Positions 8,847-18,451 are shown, counted from the first letter of the stretch. The stretch: 64,000 nt of DNA from Bacteroidota bacterium (GCA_016714535.1 JADKDR010000002.1:124001-188000); one strand, 5' to 3'. The notes: generated by a model not told the origin, from the letters alone. Made by a program: numbers and translations.

Positions 8847-8877
8847 TTGCGTATCTCAAATTGTATAATTACATTTG
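8847..8877 (+). promoter_or_regulatory. Bacteroidota promoter (TTG-20-TACATTTG)
   Basis: TTG at 8847-8849 is separated by 20 nt from TACATTTG at 8870-8877, a full match to the Bacteroidota -33/-7 arrangement. It would give a leader of roughly 285 nt for the gene starting at 9171. Confidence 0.55.
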
Positions 8878-8878
8878 C

Positions 8879-8910
8879 TATACAATTTTCTTCTTATACA
8901 ATTTTCTTCT
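8879..8910 (+). repeat. 16-bp direct tandem duplication just after the -7 element
   Basis: TATACAATTTTCTTCT occurs twice back to back (8879-8894 and 8895-8910), covering the expected transcription start. Confidence 0.9.
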
Positions 8911-8951
8911 ATTGTGGAAATGTATGTAAATTACATAGCAAAAATTTCTAA

Positions 8952-8993
8952 CATCTTGCATCTTGCATCTTGCATCTTGCATCTTGCATCTTA
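8952..8993 (+). repeat. heptamer tandem repeat (CATCTTG, six copies)
   Basis: Five perfect CATCTTG units and a sixth ending CATCTTA lie within the long leader between promoter and start codon. The unit length is not a multiple of three, but the array is non-coding. Confidence 0.95.
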
Positions 8994-9170
8994 TAGCTTG
9001 TACCGGTCTCCATTTTATTGCATATCATAAAAATAAATTTCCCCTTAAAATAGGTACACATGAGTTATTATTAAAAATTTTACATCCACCCTAAATTCAA
9101 ATAATTGATTAGCTAACTTCCTTAGAAGTGTTTGGTTACAAGAATTAAAAAAAATCTAAAATCAATTATT

Positions 9171-10979
9171 ATGAATATAAAAATTAAAATATTTTCGATT
9201 TCAACACTGTTAATTGTTTTGACAAATCTAAATATAAAGGCACAAGTTTACAGAAATGCAATCGCAGCTGAAACAACCATTCCATCAATTAATAATGTTG
9301 TTAATACGGGATGCGATGTACGCAATGCTCCCGCTGGTGAAATTAATTCAGCATTCGTTTGGGATGGGCCAAATGCTTCTTTGCAAATATATGTTGAAAA
9401 CTGCGCAGGTAGTGCTATTAATCTTACTGCAATGATTGCATTGCCTGTTGGGGCTACCGATCCGGATGTGGCAATATGTAATAATAATGCAGGTAGTGCA
9501 AACCCCATTTATGTTGTAGTGTATAACCTAAATGGAAATGCAGGAATTAAATTATACCAAAAAACTTATTTTGGTATTTGCACAGGCTTAGGTATTAATG
9601 ATATTACAGGCAATCCTGTCTATGCCAATGCTGTTAACCTAATTACATCTTCAAATTCAAGTTCAACAATTAAAATTGACTGTAATAATTGGGGTCAATT
9701 AGCAATAGTGTGGGAAAGTAATGGCGTAATTAAAAGCATAGGAGGAGTATTTAATGCAGGGCCAAGCACAATTACATTTGCCACGGCTATATCTGATTTT
9801 CCAACATTTGGTTCGTTCCAATCAGCCACGCAACCTGATGTTTCTGTGTTTGGTCGAAACAATAATTTTAATGCAAATACAACCCTCAACTATACCTATG
9901 TAAGCAATACGGGTTCAATTGTATTACACTTGGTAAGATTTGCAAGCATTTATACCGCTCCCAATACTATAAATGTGCCTACACTTACCACATTTAGTGG
10001 CGCAGCACCTGGCTCTCCATTAGAAAGTGGGCAGTTTTATCAAACAGAAGCTGTTGAGGTAGATAATCTTGCCGGGACATGGAGTTACAGCTTACCGCGC
10101 ATAGCAAGCAACCAAGGCGGTACAGGTAATAACGCTGACCAAAATGAATATACTGCTGTGTTTGAAGCTTTGGAAAACACCACAGGGTATAGTAATATTA
10201 TTGGGGTGAGTTGTGTACTCGATAATGGATTAACTGGCACATTGGGCGATTATCAAATTCAGTCCAATTGCTATACGGATGGAAGTCAAGTAATTCATGC
10301 TACAGCGTTACCAACACAAATACAAGATGTTAATACCCAAACTCAGTACAACTATATGCCTGTAGTTACCTACAATAGGAAAAACACCAATATAATAATT
10401 GGCTGGAATATTGAATATGCTCCGCCTATGTACAATTTTCCTAATGTGAGTAGTTTGCCAATTGTTATTTATGCTTCTCCATTACAAGCTTGTTATTTCC
10501 CATCATATTCTCTTGGGTGGGTTGACCAACCAACCTGCATGGGAATAAATGCATTTGGGTATCAACTTAATTATCTTGGTGTTCCAACCACACCTTCTGC
10601 TTTCCAAAATGCACTGAGTGTATCAAGCAAGGGTATAAATACCAATATTACCTACATGTATTTTGATGGCATTAATGGCACTATTAAATACAAGGATGTA
10701 GGTTTTCAAGCACCAAATTTGAAAATGGAAAGTAATGAAAGTTCAGCAAATATTAGTATAGAGCCAACCTTAATACTTGATAGATGTAATATTAACTTGA
10801 GTGATGGGGTAGAGCATTTAACGTTATACAATATTCAAGGGGCTGTAATTAATACATTTACCTACATGCAAACAAGGGAGTTAGAATCTATAATTACTAA
10901 ACTAACGCCCGGATTATATATGCTAAATGGTAAATTTGAAAGTGGCGTATTATTATCCACCAAATTTATCAAGCAATGA
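9171..10979 (+). CDS. T9SS-sorted secreted protein, unknown function
   Basis: About 602 residues from the ATG at 9171; an upstream in-frame start (9132) would add a basic stretch before the signal peptide. The signal peptide ends near NIKAQ. The body is Asn/Thr/Ser-rich and beta-like with no recognised catalytic motif. The last 75 or so residues resemble a type A T9SS sorting domain (NLSDGVEHLTLYNIQGAVINTF ... PGLYMLNGKF ... STKFIKQ split here by position), so it should be exported and either attached to LPS or released. The stop overlaps the next start (ATGA at 10976-10979), showing translational coupling. Confidence 0.75.
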   Translation: MNIKIKIFSISTLLIVLTNLNIKAQVYRNAIAAETTIPSINNVVNTGCDVRNAPAGEINSAFVWDGPNASLQIYVENCAGSAINLTAMIALPVGATDPDVAICNNNAGSANPIYVVVYNLNGNAGIKLYQKTYFGICTGLGINDITGNPVYANAVNLITSSNSSSTIKIDCNNWGQLAIVWESNGVIKSIGGVFNAGPSTITFATAISDFPTFGSFQSATQPDVSVFGRNNNFNANTTLNYTYVSNTGSIVLHLVRFASIYTAPNTINVPTLTTFSGAAPGSPLESGQFYQTEAVEVDNLAGTWSYSLPRIASNQGGTGNNADQNEYTAVFEALENTTGYSNIIGVSCVLDNGLTGTLGDYQIQSNCYTDGSQVIHATALPTQIQDVNTQTQYNYMPVVTYNRKNTNIIIGWNIEYAPPMYNFPNVSSLPIVIYASPLQACYFPSYSLGWVDQPTCMGINAFGYQLNYLGVPTTPSAFQNALSVSSKGINTNITYMYFDGINGTIKYKDVGFQAPNLKMESNESSANISIEPTLILDRCNINLSDGVEHLTLYNIQGAVINTFTYMQTRELESIITKLTPGLYMLNGKFESGVLLSTKFIKQ

Positions 10980-12628
10980 AAACTATAGTTAGCATAATAG
11001 GATTAATCTTATTTTGGCAAACTGGAGCAGCACAATGGTTTCAAATAACCAAACAAAGAAACATTGGAGCCGAGGGAAGTGGTATTGGTATGTTTAGCTA
11101 CGATCAAATACACAGGTTGCCAAATGGCAACCTGTGTTTAACTACCTATGCAAATCAAGATACACTATATGATAAAATGATATGGGGTTATGGCGATGGC
11201 GATGCCTGGTATCTAGAAATGGATACAGCATTCAGTAGTGTGAAGCAATGGATAATTGGTGGGGATAAGGCTGATCGACTGCAGTATGCAATATTAACTT
11301 CTGACTCTTGTTTGCTAAGCTTATTTATGTCAATTAGTGATAGTGGGTATGATAAAAGCCAAAACAATAAAGGCGATAACGATTACTGGATAGTTAAAAC
11401 AGATATTAATGGTAATAAATTGTGGGATATAACATTAGGTTCTGCTTACGAAGATGTACCCAATCGTATATATGAAACATCCGATAGCACCTATCTTGTA
11501 TTGGGTAATTCGGCAACGCCTTTTCCATCAGGTGATGTAAGCGACAGCGCACAAAGCGATGCACCTTGGTTTGTAATACTTGATAAAAATGGAAACCTTA
11601 TTAATGAATATCGAATACATCCTACCTTAACAATACCATACGCATTAAGTTATTTACCATTTAATTTATATGCAATTCATTTTAGGATTGCAGTAGGTGG
11701 GGCATGGACAAATAGTCCTGGGCAATTTGGAGCATTAGTATTAGAAAGTGATACAACTATTTTTGCTAGTTGGGGTAACATGTTTGTTGGTGGCCTTGGT
11801 GGAGGTTATGGTGGAGTAATTTACGATAATAAAACAGATAATTTTTACTATGCTCTGCATTTTGGAGTAGTTGATACGAATCAAAACTGCCATGAAATTT
11901 CAAGGGGAGGAGTTGATGGTATGGTATATAAAACAGACTGGCTTGGCAATATTATATGGACAAAACTCTATGGTAACGATTGCAGAGATTATCTTGCAGG
12001 AGTTATAGATTATAACGATACATTGCTTTTGGCCTATGGACAAACAAACTCGTCTGCAGGAAATGAAATTTCTTCTACAGTGCACGCCTATGATACTAAT
12101 TGTACAATCTCAAGGCCTAATTTGTGGCTATTGCTAATTAATAAAAATAACCCACTTCAATATTTTGACACTATTTTTGGAGGAAACAGATCAGATGGAT
12201 GTTGGACAAACTCGCTTACTCGCTATGACGATAGTACATTCTATTGGGTAACAGCGAGTTCATCAGATTCGTCTTTTGAAAAAACTACTCATAAGCATGA
12301 CACTACACTAAATAAAAACGAATTGTGGTTGATAAAAATGATCATATCGCCTTATGCATTATCGGGTGCCGGTTGGCATACAGCTGAGGCAAGTGCACCG
12401 CCATTATTATATCCCAATCCGGCAACGGATATACTTAATGTAATGTTTGATTCCAAAAAACCGTACAAGCTTATAATACATAACATACAAGGAGCAACAG
12501 TACTAACCAGTAATTGCAGTGCCGGGCCTTGCAATATTTTTATCGGCAACTTGCCGCCTGCAATATATACATACACCGTTACAATGCAAGATGGTACTTC
12601 TTTTTATGGTAAATTTATTAAGAATTAA
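10976..12628 (+). CDS. T9SS type A sorting-domain protein with repeated beta-propeller-like segments
   Basis: A 550-residue protein with a signal peptide (ending TGAAQ). It has recurring segments of the type DYWIVKTDINGNKLWDITLG followed by a phrase like YLVLGNS, typical of secreted Bacteroidota propeller-like proteins that accompany a sorting domain. The C-terminus has YPNPATDILNVMF and ends YGKFIKN, a clear type A T9SS signal. It is translationally coupled to the gene before it, so the two cargo proteins may act together. No enzyme function is assigned. Confidence 0.8.
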   Translation: MKTIVSIIGLILFWQTGAAQWFQITKQRNIGAEGSGIGMFSYDQIHRLPNGNLCLTTYANQDTLYDKMIWGYGDGDAWYLEMDTAFSSVKQWIIGGDKADRLQYAILTSDSCLLSLFMSISDSGYDKSQNNKGDNDYWIVKTDINGNKLWDITLGSAYEDVPNRIYETSDSTYLVLGNSATPFPSGDVSDSAQSDAPWFVILDKNGNLINEYRIHPTLTIPYALSYLPFNLYAIHFRIAVGGAWTNSPGQFGALVLESDTTIFASWGNMFVGGLGGGYGGVIYDNKTDNFYYALHFGVVDTNQNCHEISRGGVDGMVYKTDWLGNIIWTKLYGNDCRDYLAGVIDYNDTLLLAYGQTNSSAGNEISSTVHAYDTNCTISRPNLWLLLINKNNPLQYFDTIFGGNRSDGCWTNSLTRYDDSTFYWVTASSSDSSFEKTTHKHDTTLNKNELWLIKMIISPYALSGAGWHTAEASAPPLLYPNPATDILNVMFDSKKPYKLIIHNIQGATVLTSNCSAGPCNIFIGNLPPAIYTYTVTMQDGTSFYGKFIKN

Positions 12629-12724
12629 TTTGTATTATTATTGCCTTTCAATTAGTCTTTGATTGTTATTTAAATCTAAATTGTACTAAATTGTTTGTGT
12701 TGCATAGGCGCATTTGAATAAAAT

Positions 12725-12753
12725 AAAAGCGGGAGGCATTGCCTCCCGCTTTT
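12725..12753 (+). terminator. strong (bidirectional) terminator hairpin
   Basis: A perfect 13-bp stem, AAAAGCGGGAGGC with its complement, closes a 3-nt loop and carries A and T flanks on either side. It lies immediately before the G/C tract. Confidence 0.85.
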
Positions 12754-12776
12754 ATAATTTCCCAGTAATGTTTATT

Positions 12777-13829
12777 CGCGGGGGGGGGGGGGGGGGGGGC
12801 GCCCTGGGGGGGGGGGGGGGGGGGGGGCGCGGGGGGGGGGGGCCCCCGCGCCCGGCTGGGCGCCCCCGGCGGGGGGGGGGGGGGGGGGGGGAAGGGGCCC
12901 GGGGGTTCCGGGGGGGGGGGGGGGGGGGGGGGGGGGCGGGAGGGCGGGGGGCGGGGGGGGGGGGGGGGGGGGGGCCGGGGGGGGCGGGGCCGGCGGGGGG
13001 CGGGGGGGAGGGGCCGGGGGGGGGGGCCGGGCGGGGGGGGGGGGGGGGGGGGGGGGACGCGGCCAGGGGGGCGCCGGGCCCCCGGCCCGTGGGGGGGGGG
13101 GGGGGGGCGGGGGGGAGGGGGGGGGCGCGGGGGGGCGCCCCGCGGGGGGGGGGAAGGGGGGGGGGAAGGCCCGGGGGGGGGGGGGGCGCGGGGGGGGGCG
13201 GGGGGGGGGGGCCGGGGCGGCGCGCCCCCCCCTCCGCCCGCGGGGGGGGCCCCGGCCGCCGGCGGCGCCCCCGGGGCCCAGGGCCCCGGGGGGGGGGGGG
13301 GGGGGGGGGGGGCCGGGCGGGGGGGGCGGCCCCGGGGGGGGCGCCGGCCGCCGGGCGGGCCCCGGGAGGGGCGCCGCCCCCCCCCGCGCGCCCCCCGCGC
13401 GGCGCCGGGGGGCGGAGGGGGGAGGGCCCGGGCCCGGGCCGGAGGACGCGCGGGGCCCCCCCGGCCCGCGCGCCCGGGGGGGGGGGGGGGGGGGCGGCCG
13501 GGCCCCCCCGCCGGCCCCCCCCGGGGGGCGGCCCCCCGGCGGCCCGGGGGCGGCCCCGGGGGGGCGGGCCGGGGGGGGGGGGGGGGCGGCCGGCCGGCGC
13601 GCCGCCCCCCGGGGGGGGCGTCCAGGGCCGGCGCCCCCCCCCCCCCCCCCGGCCCGGGCCGCCCCCGCGGGGGCCGCGGGGGCGCGGGGGGGGGCCGGGG
13701 GGGGGCGGGGGGGGGGGGGGGGAGGGCGCCGGGGCCCCGGGCCGCGGGGGGGGGGCCCCCGGGGGGGCCCCGCCCGTCCCCCCCCGCCCCCCCCCCCCCC
13801 CCCCGCCCCCCCCCCCCCCCCCCGCCCCC
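12777..13829. other. about 1.05 kb of almost pure G/C, probable assembly artefact
   Basis: The tract consists of long G runs broken by C, with only a handful of A or T bases. Its left end is essentially all G and its right end essentially all C. That is what would appear if reads entering from both flanks degenerated into poly-G, since right-flank reads are on the minus strand. The 370- to 385-codon Gly/Pro/Arg frames on both strands are composition artefacts. The rest of the window is clearly A/T-rich. The true sequence and length between 12776 and 13830 should be treated as unknown. Confidence 0.85.
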
Positions 13830-13850
13830 TTGTATAGCTTTTCGATAAAT

Positions 13851-14264
13851 TTACTTTGCCAGATTTTTTGATTTGGAATCAACTCTTGTTTTCTTGTTAA
13901 TACGTGTATTTAAATACACATTTTTTCCATCTGGTCCTATATAATATTTTCCGCCTTTAGGACCGGTTAATATTTTTTCGCCATTACTTCCTGTAATTCC
14001 ATTATTGGCATCGGCTAAGTACACTCGTTTGCCATCGGTATGGAAGTAATATAGGACTCCTTTGGGGCCTTGGTAAACTAATTCATTATTAGGCCCCTTC
14101 AGGTTTTTCAATAAAGGATCTGCTTCTTGTTTTGGTGTGGCTTGCAAGTCGCCTGCCCGCTGATTTTGGCGAACCTTTTTATCTAATACCGTTGGTGCTT
14201 GTGCCCCCGCTTGGATTGCAAATAATGTAAATACAAATAAAAATAAAAGTGTGAATAATCTCAT
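13851..14264 (-). CDS. small secreted protein with two GPKGG-type adaptor motifs
   Basis: A 137-residue protein with a signal peptide (ending IQAGAQ) and a basic, Lys-rich C-terminus. Two related segments, YQGPKGVLYYFHTDGKRVY and TGPKGGKYYIGPDGKNVY, match the pattern of the PBCV-type basic adaptor motif (GP-G-YY ... GKKVY) known from phycodnaviruses and scattered bacterial secreted proteins. The function is unknown; a basic surface-binding role is a guess. It lies downstream of the GH92 gene on the same strand (97-nt gap), and its stop is only 21 bp from the G/C tract, but the reading frame is intact. Confidence 0.6.
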   Translation of the reverse strand: MRLFTLLFLFVFTLFAIQAGAQAPTVLDKKVRQNQRAGDLQATPKQEADPLLKNLKGPNNELVYQGPKGVLYYFHTDGKRVYLADANNGITGSNGEKILTGPKGGKYYIGPDGKNVYLNTRINKKTRVDSKSKNLAK

Positions 14265-14361
14265 CTAATAAAAAAATTTAAAAGTAAGAGGCAACTAATC
14301 ACAAGAATGATGCAAAAAATTACAGAGAGGTACCTAAGTAACAAATTTCACCCAATTTTAT

Positions 14362-17331
14362 TTATTTTATTTCAATTTCGTCAATAAAAAGCCACGAATT
14401 TTCGCCTTTACTCAGATGCCAGGATGGTAGTTTTCCAAAATTGGGGGCATTCACTTTAATAAATCTTCCAAAAATAGGGTTACCCGTAGTTTGAAATTTT
14501 ACTACCGTTGGTACACTTATAGTATCTGGCAATTGATTTTGAATTTCCTCAAGCAGGGTAAAGTTACTACCATCTTGCGATACTTCATACGCAACTATTT
14601 TAGGTGCCATTATCCAGGGGCTTTGATCATGTAAAAAGGTAGCACTTACGCTGTGTATTGTATCAACCTTGCCGAGGTCGAGTATTGCTTCAAATTTTTT
14701 CCCAAAATATCCTTGCCAGTTACCTTTTCTAAATTCCTTGTCTCCATGTATGCCATCAATTAATGCCATATCTCCACCGCTGGTATATTGACTATCGTAC
14801 TCACTCATTATTTTTATTTTTCGATTTTTATGCAACTCATTAAATTCACCTTTGATGGCTGCGCTAAAAGGGCCTTTAGTTGACTTGGCAAAAGCATTAA
14901 CCTCGCAAGTTGTATCAATATAAAATGGCTTGGTGTACTTACGCGCCATGCGCATGCCGGGACGTTCGGTGGTCATGTAGTATAATTCAATATCTTTTTG
15001 TGGATGCGATATAGTAACCAGCATGCTATCAGTAAAGGTACGTGATGCTACTTCAAAAATTGGCACTTCAATAAACGTTGAGTCATTTGTTTCGCTGAAT
15101 GGTCGGTTCCATACCGGCTTGGTAGCATCCATAGAGTCGCAGCGATTAAAGGTAAGTTGGCAGCCGTTTTTCACATCTTCGTACGTAATGTAACTACTGC
15201 CGTATATTTTCTTGTTTAGGGTAACTTTGTTCCAGTAAGGCGAAGCATCGCCTTTGGTATTTATTTCTATCTGCTCACCGTTTTCAAGATTTATAACAGC
15301 CTTATTTACCAAAGGAGAACCAAACACATATTGATTACTGCCGGGGCAAACAGGATACATACCCAAGGCGCTCCATACATACCAGGCACTCATTTGCCCG
15401 CAGTCTTCGTTACCGCATAAGCCGTCAGGCTGTGGGTTATACATCTCTTTACAAATGCGGTTTGTATAATATTGTGTTTTGTAAGATTGTCCAACATAAT
15501 TAAACAGGTATGCCATGTGATGACTGGGCTCGTTGCCATGCGCATACTGCCCTATGAGGCCTGTAATATCAGCTTGTTGACGACCTTTTAATGCCATAGG
15601 TGCTGTAAATAAACTATCAAGTTTAGCTGCAAATGCTCCCACACCTCCATGCATTTTCATGAAATTCGTAATATCATGTGGTACATAAAAGTGGTATTGC
15701 CATGCATTGGCTTCGGTATAATAATTATTTACTTCCGAAGGAATAAATGGGGTATGCCATGAACCATTATCGCGCCCGCGAATAAACTTTGTTTTATAGT
15801 CAAACAAATTACGATAGCTTAGCGAGCGCTTGGTATATATAGGTGTGTCGCGCATGCTGTGCATGCGCTTGGCAAGTTGTGCAATGCACCAGTTATCGTA
15901 ACTATATTCAAGGGTTTTGCTTACACTTTCGTGCTCAATAGCATTGCTTAAGTACAAATTGCTATTAAAAAAATAGCGGCCATACAGGGTAGTGTCAGCA
16001 CTTTGTTTGGCTGCCGCTAATGCTTTGTTTATATCAAAACTTGTTACATCTTTAAAATACGCATCCACAATTACCGGCACCGAATGAAAGCCAATCATAC
16101 AAAAGGTTTCGTTGCTCGACAGTTCCCATACAGGCAATAGTTTGCCTTCTTCATACTGATGCAAAAAGGTATTGATAAAGTCGCCTGTTCTTTTTTTGTC
16201 AATCAACGTAAGCAATGGGTGTAAGGCCCTGTAAGTATCCCACAAGCTAAAAACGGTATATAGATTATGCTGCTTGTCGGCATATACATTCATGTCGCGT
16301 CCACGATAGCTTCCATCAACATCGTTGTTTAAATTTGGATGTATCATGCAATGATAAAACGCTGTATAAAAGTTATTCATCACCTGTTGGTCTGCTTCAA
16401 TTTCAATTTTACTCAGTTCAGTGTTCCAGGCTAGTGCGGCCTGTTCTTTTATTTTGTCAAAATTCCAAAGCGGGTTTTCAGTTTTTAAATTAAGCAAAGC
16501 CCCATTGCAACTTACACCTGAAATACCAACTTTAAACAAAACTTGTTTGTTGTTTTTGTTTTTAAAATACAAAGCAGCCTTTAAATTTTTCCCTTCAAGG
16601 CGATTTCCGTCCATAATAGAATCGTTTCGGTAAATGAAACTTTTATCGAATGGTTCAGAACTTATTAAGTAAAAATAAATGCGCTGATCGGTAGCCCATG
16701 ATTTGCTATTGCGGTATCCACGTATAACCGTATCGTTAACGAGTTCAATCCACGAGTCAAGCACCTCATCGCGATGGGCAAGGTCTATCAAGATACCATT
16801 ATTGTCCATAGCGTAGGTATAGCGGTGCATTCCAGTGCGCGGTGTTACTGTTAGCTCTGCTTTAATGTTATGCTTGTTTAATTGCACACTGTAATAGCCG
16901 GGAGTTGCCAATTCGGTGGCGTGATTGAACGAACTGGCATAAGCAGTATTAGGTATCTCATACTTCTGGCTAAAGGGCATAATAAGTATATCGCCATAAT
17001 CAAGACAGCCTGTTCCACTAAGGTGCGTATGTGTAAAGCCATAGATCAAACTATCACTATGGTGGTAACCGCTGCAGCCATCCCAGCCATCAAGGCGTGT
17101 ATCGGGTGATAATTGCACCATGCCAAATGGGTAAGCCGCACCCGGAAATGTATGCCCATGTCCTCCGGTACCAACCATAGGCATAACATATTGCGAAAAA
17201 TTTCGAATCTTATATTCGGGTTTTTGACCTACACATGCCGAAAACCACAGTGCGCTTTGCAATAGGCACAACACTAACGCAATAAGTATGTTTTTCTTTA
17301 GTGAAAGGTGATATGCCTTATTTAAAAACAT
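14362..17331 (-). CDS. GH92 family alpha-mannosidase (lipoprotein)
   Basis: About 989 residues from the ATG at 17331; in-frame ATGs at 17355 and 17400 are alternatives, and 17331 was chosen because it gives the most normal signal peptide. A likely lipobox Cys lies in WFSAC. GH92 enzymes are Ca-dependent exo-alpha-mannosidases acting on N-glycans and yeast mannan. Family signatures are present: the N-terminal GAAYPFGMVQLSPDT and DGCSGYHHSD segments, the NEPSHHMAYLFNY loop (about residue 600) and DGLCGNEDCGQMSAWY. Behind the catalytic (alpha/alpha)6 domain come a chitobiase C-terminal-like beta domain and a discoidin (F5/8 type C)-like domain. No SusC/SusD pair is nearby. Confidence 0.93.
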   Translation of the reverse strand: MFLNKAYHLSLKKNILIALVLCLLQSALWFSACVGQKPEYKIRNFSQYVMPMVGTGGHGHTFPGAAYPFGMVQLSPDTRLDGWDGCSGYHHSDSLIYGFTHTHLSGTGCLDYGDILIMPFSQKYEIPNTAYASSFNHATELATPGYYSVQLNKHNIKAELTVTPRTGMHRYTYAMDNNGILIDLAHRDEVLDSWIELVNDTVIRGYRNSKSWATDQRIYFYLISSEPFDKSFIYRNDSIMDGNRLEGKNLKAALYFKNKNNKQVLFKVGISGVSCNGALLNLKTENPLWNFDKIKEQAALAWNTELSKIEIEADQQVMNNFYTAFYHCMIHPNLNNDVDGSYRGRDMNVYADKQHNLYTVFSLWDTYRALHPLLTLIDKKRTGDFINTFLHQYEEGKLLPVWELSSNETFCMIGFHSVPVIVDAYFKDVTSFDINKALAAAKQSADTTLYGRYFFNSNLYLSNAIEHESVSKTLEYSYDNWCIAQLAKRMHSMRDTPIYTKRSLSYRNLFDYKTKFIRGRDNGSWHTPFIPSEVNNYYTEANAWQYHFYVPHDITNFMKMHGGVGAFAAKLDSLFTAPMALKGRQQADITGLIGQYAHGNEPSHHMAYLFNYVGQSYKTQYYTNRICKEMYNPQPDGLCGNEDCGQMSAWYVWSALGMYPVCPGSNQYVFGSPLVNKAVINLENGEQIEINTKGDASPYWNKVTLNKKIYGSSYITYEDVKNGCQLTFNRCDSMDATKPVWNRPFSETNDSTFIEVPIFEVASRTFTDSMLVTISHPQKDIELYYMTTERPGMRMARKYTKPFYIDTTCEVNAFAKSTKGPFSAAIKGEFNELHKNRKIKIMSEYDSQYTSGGDMALIDGIHGDKEFRKGNWQGYFGKKFEAILDLGKVDTIHSVSATFLHDQSPWIMAPKIVAYEVSQDGSNFTLLEEIQNQLPDTISVPTVVKFQTTGNPIFGRFIKVNAPNFGKLPSWHLSKGENSWLFIDEIEIK

Positions 17332-17452
17332 TCTGATAATAAATTGAAAGCGCATGAGAAAAAATTTTGTTGCAAATAAACCGAAAAATCCAGTAATCAA
17401 TAGAGAACATGTGCATTATGCTCAGTTGTCATATAGCTTACAATAAATTATC

Positions 17453-17460
17453 TACTTTTG
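17453..17460 (+). promoter_or_regulatory. -7 element upstream of metF (TACTTTTG)
   Basis: TACTTTTG matches TAnnTTTG, 22 nt before the ATG. A TTG lies at 17426-17428 but the 24-nt spacing is longer than usual. Confidence 0.4.
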
Positions 17461-17481
17461 CCCACTGTTTAATAATTGTAT

Positions 17482-18435
17482 ATGAAGGTCACCGAACATC
17501 TTGCCAAAGCAAAGAATACTTTGTTTTCGATAGAAATATTACCTCCGTTAAAGGGGAAGAGCATCCAATCCATTTTTGATTCAATCGATCCGTTGATGGA
17601 ATTTAAACCTCCATTTATTGATGTAACCTATCATCGCGAGGAGTATGTTTATAAAAAACGCGAAGGAGGCTATCTTGAAAAAGTTTCTATACGCAAGCGC
17701 CCGGGTACCGTAAGTATTTGCAGTGCCATTTTGAATAAATATAAAACAGATGCAATTCCACATTTGATTTGTGGAGGGTTTACAAAGGAAGAAACGGAAA
17801 ACGCATTGATCGAACTGAATTTTTTGGGAATAGATAATGTACTTGCTTTGCGTGGTGATGCTATTAAAACTGAGAACACCTTTATCCCACACGAAAAGGG
17901 GCACAATTATGCTCTTAACCTGGTATCACAGATTAGCAGCCTTAATAAAGGTTTGTACCTTGACGAAGATTTGCTTGATACTGTAAATACGGATTTTTGT
18001 ATTGGTGTGGCCGGTTATCCTGAAAAACATTTTGAAGCACCAAATCTGAAAATGGATGTTTCTTATTTAAAGAAAAAAGTGGAAGCAGGTGCAGATTATA
18101 TTGTTACACAAATGTTTTTTGACAACGACAAGTTTTTCAATTTTGTAAAGGCTTGTAATGAAAGTGGAATTAATGTGCCAATCATTCCCGGCTTAAAAAT
18201 ACTTACAACAAAAAAGCAATTGACTATATTGCCTAAAACGTTTCATATCGATTTGCCCGATGACCTGATAGACGAAGTAATGAAATGCAAAAATGATATA
18301 GAAGTAAAAGAGGTTGGAATAGCTTGGGCCATACAACAGAGCAAAGAATTAATTAAGGCAAACGTTCCATGCCTACACTTTTATACGATGGGCAATCCTG
18401 ATATTACCCGCAAGGTAGCAACCGCTATATTTTAA
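17482..18435 (+). CDS. metF: methylenetetrahydrofolate reductase
   Basis: A 317-residue FAD-dependent TIM-barrel enzyme that reduces 5,10-methylene-THF to 5-methyl-THF for methionine synthesis. The start is the ATG at 17482 (a TTG at 17476 is less likely). Characteristic segments are FSIEILPP (with the catalytic Glu of strand 1), DVTYHREE, LALRGDA, IGVAGYPEKHFEAPN, and GADYIVTQMFFDN with the Gln-Met-Phe-Phe motif. The C-terminus (PCLHFYTMGNPD) also fits. The gene stands alone between divergent and convergent neighbours. Confidence 0.96.
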   Translation: MKVTEHLAKAKNTLFSIEILPPLKGKSIQSIFDSIDPLMEFKPPFIDVTYHREEYVYKKREGGYLEKVSIRKRPGTVSICSAILNKYKTDAIPHLICGGFTKEETENALIELNFLGIDNVLALRGDAIKTENTFIPHEKGHNYALNLVSQISSLNKGLYLDEDLLDTVNTDFCIGVAGYPEKHFEAPNLKMDVSYLKKKVEAGADYIVTQMFFDNDKFFNFVKACNESGINVPIIPGLKILTTKKQLTILPKTFHIDLPDDLIDEVMKCKNDIEVKEVGIAWAIQQSKELIKANVPCLHFYTMGNPDITRKVATAIF

Positions 18436-18451
18436 AAACTGTAGCAATTAT

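Larger units (their letters stand above)
8720..9170 (+). other. intergenic region with promoter and two tandem repeats
   Basis: No credible gene is seen. It holds a consensus promoter (8847-8877), a 16-bp direct tandem duplication (8879-8910), a heptamer array (8952-8993) and an A/T-rich leader ending in a motif shared with the leader of the gene at 41321. Confidence 0.7.

Noticed and set aside
8952..8993. Heptamer array as a CRISPR or coding repeat
   Set aside because: The units are perfect, contiguous and only 7 bp long, in a non-coding leader; there are no spacers and no reading frame.
12777..13829. Possible G-quadruplex or telomere-like element
   Set aside because: No regular spacing or unit, and the strand-asymmetric ends fit a sequencing artefact better.
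12714..13882. Two overlapping open frames of 376-385 codons (Gly/Pro/Arg/Ala-rich) on opposite strands
   Set aside because: They exist only because a nearly pure G/C tract has no stop codons; composition is non-biological for this genome.
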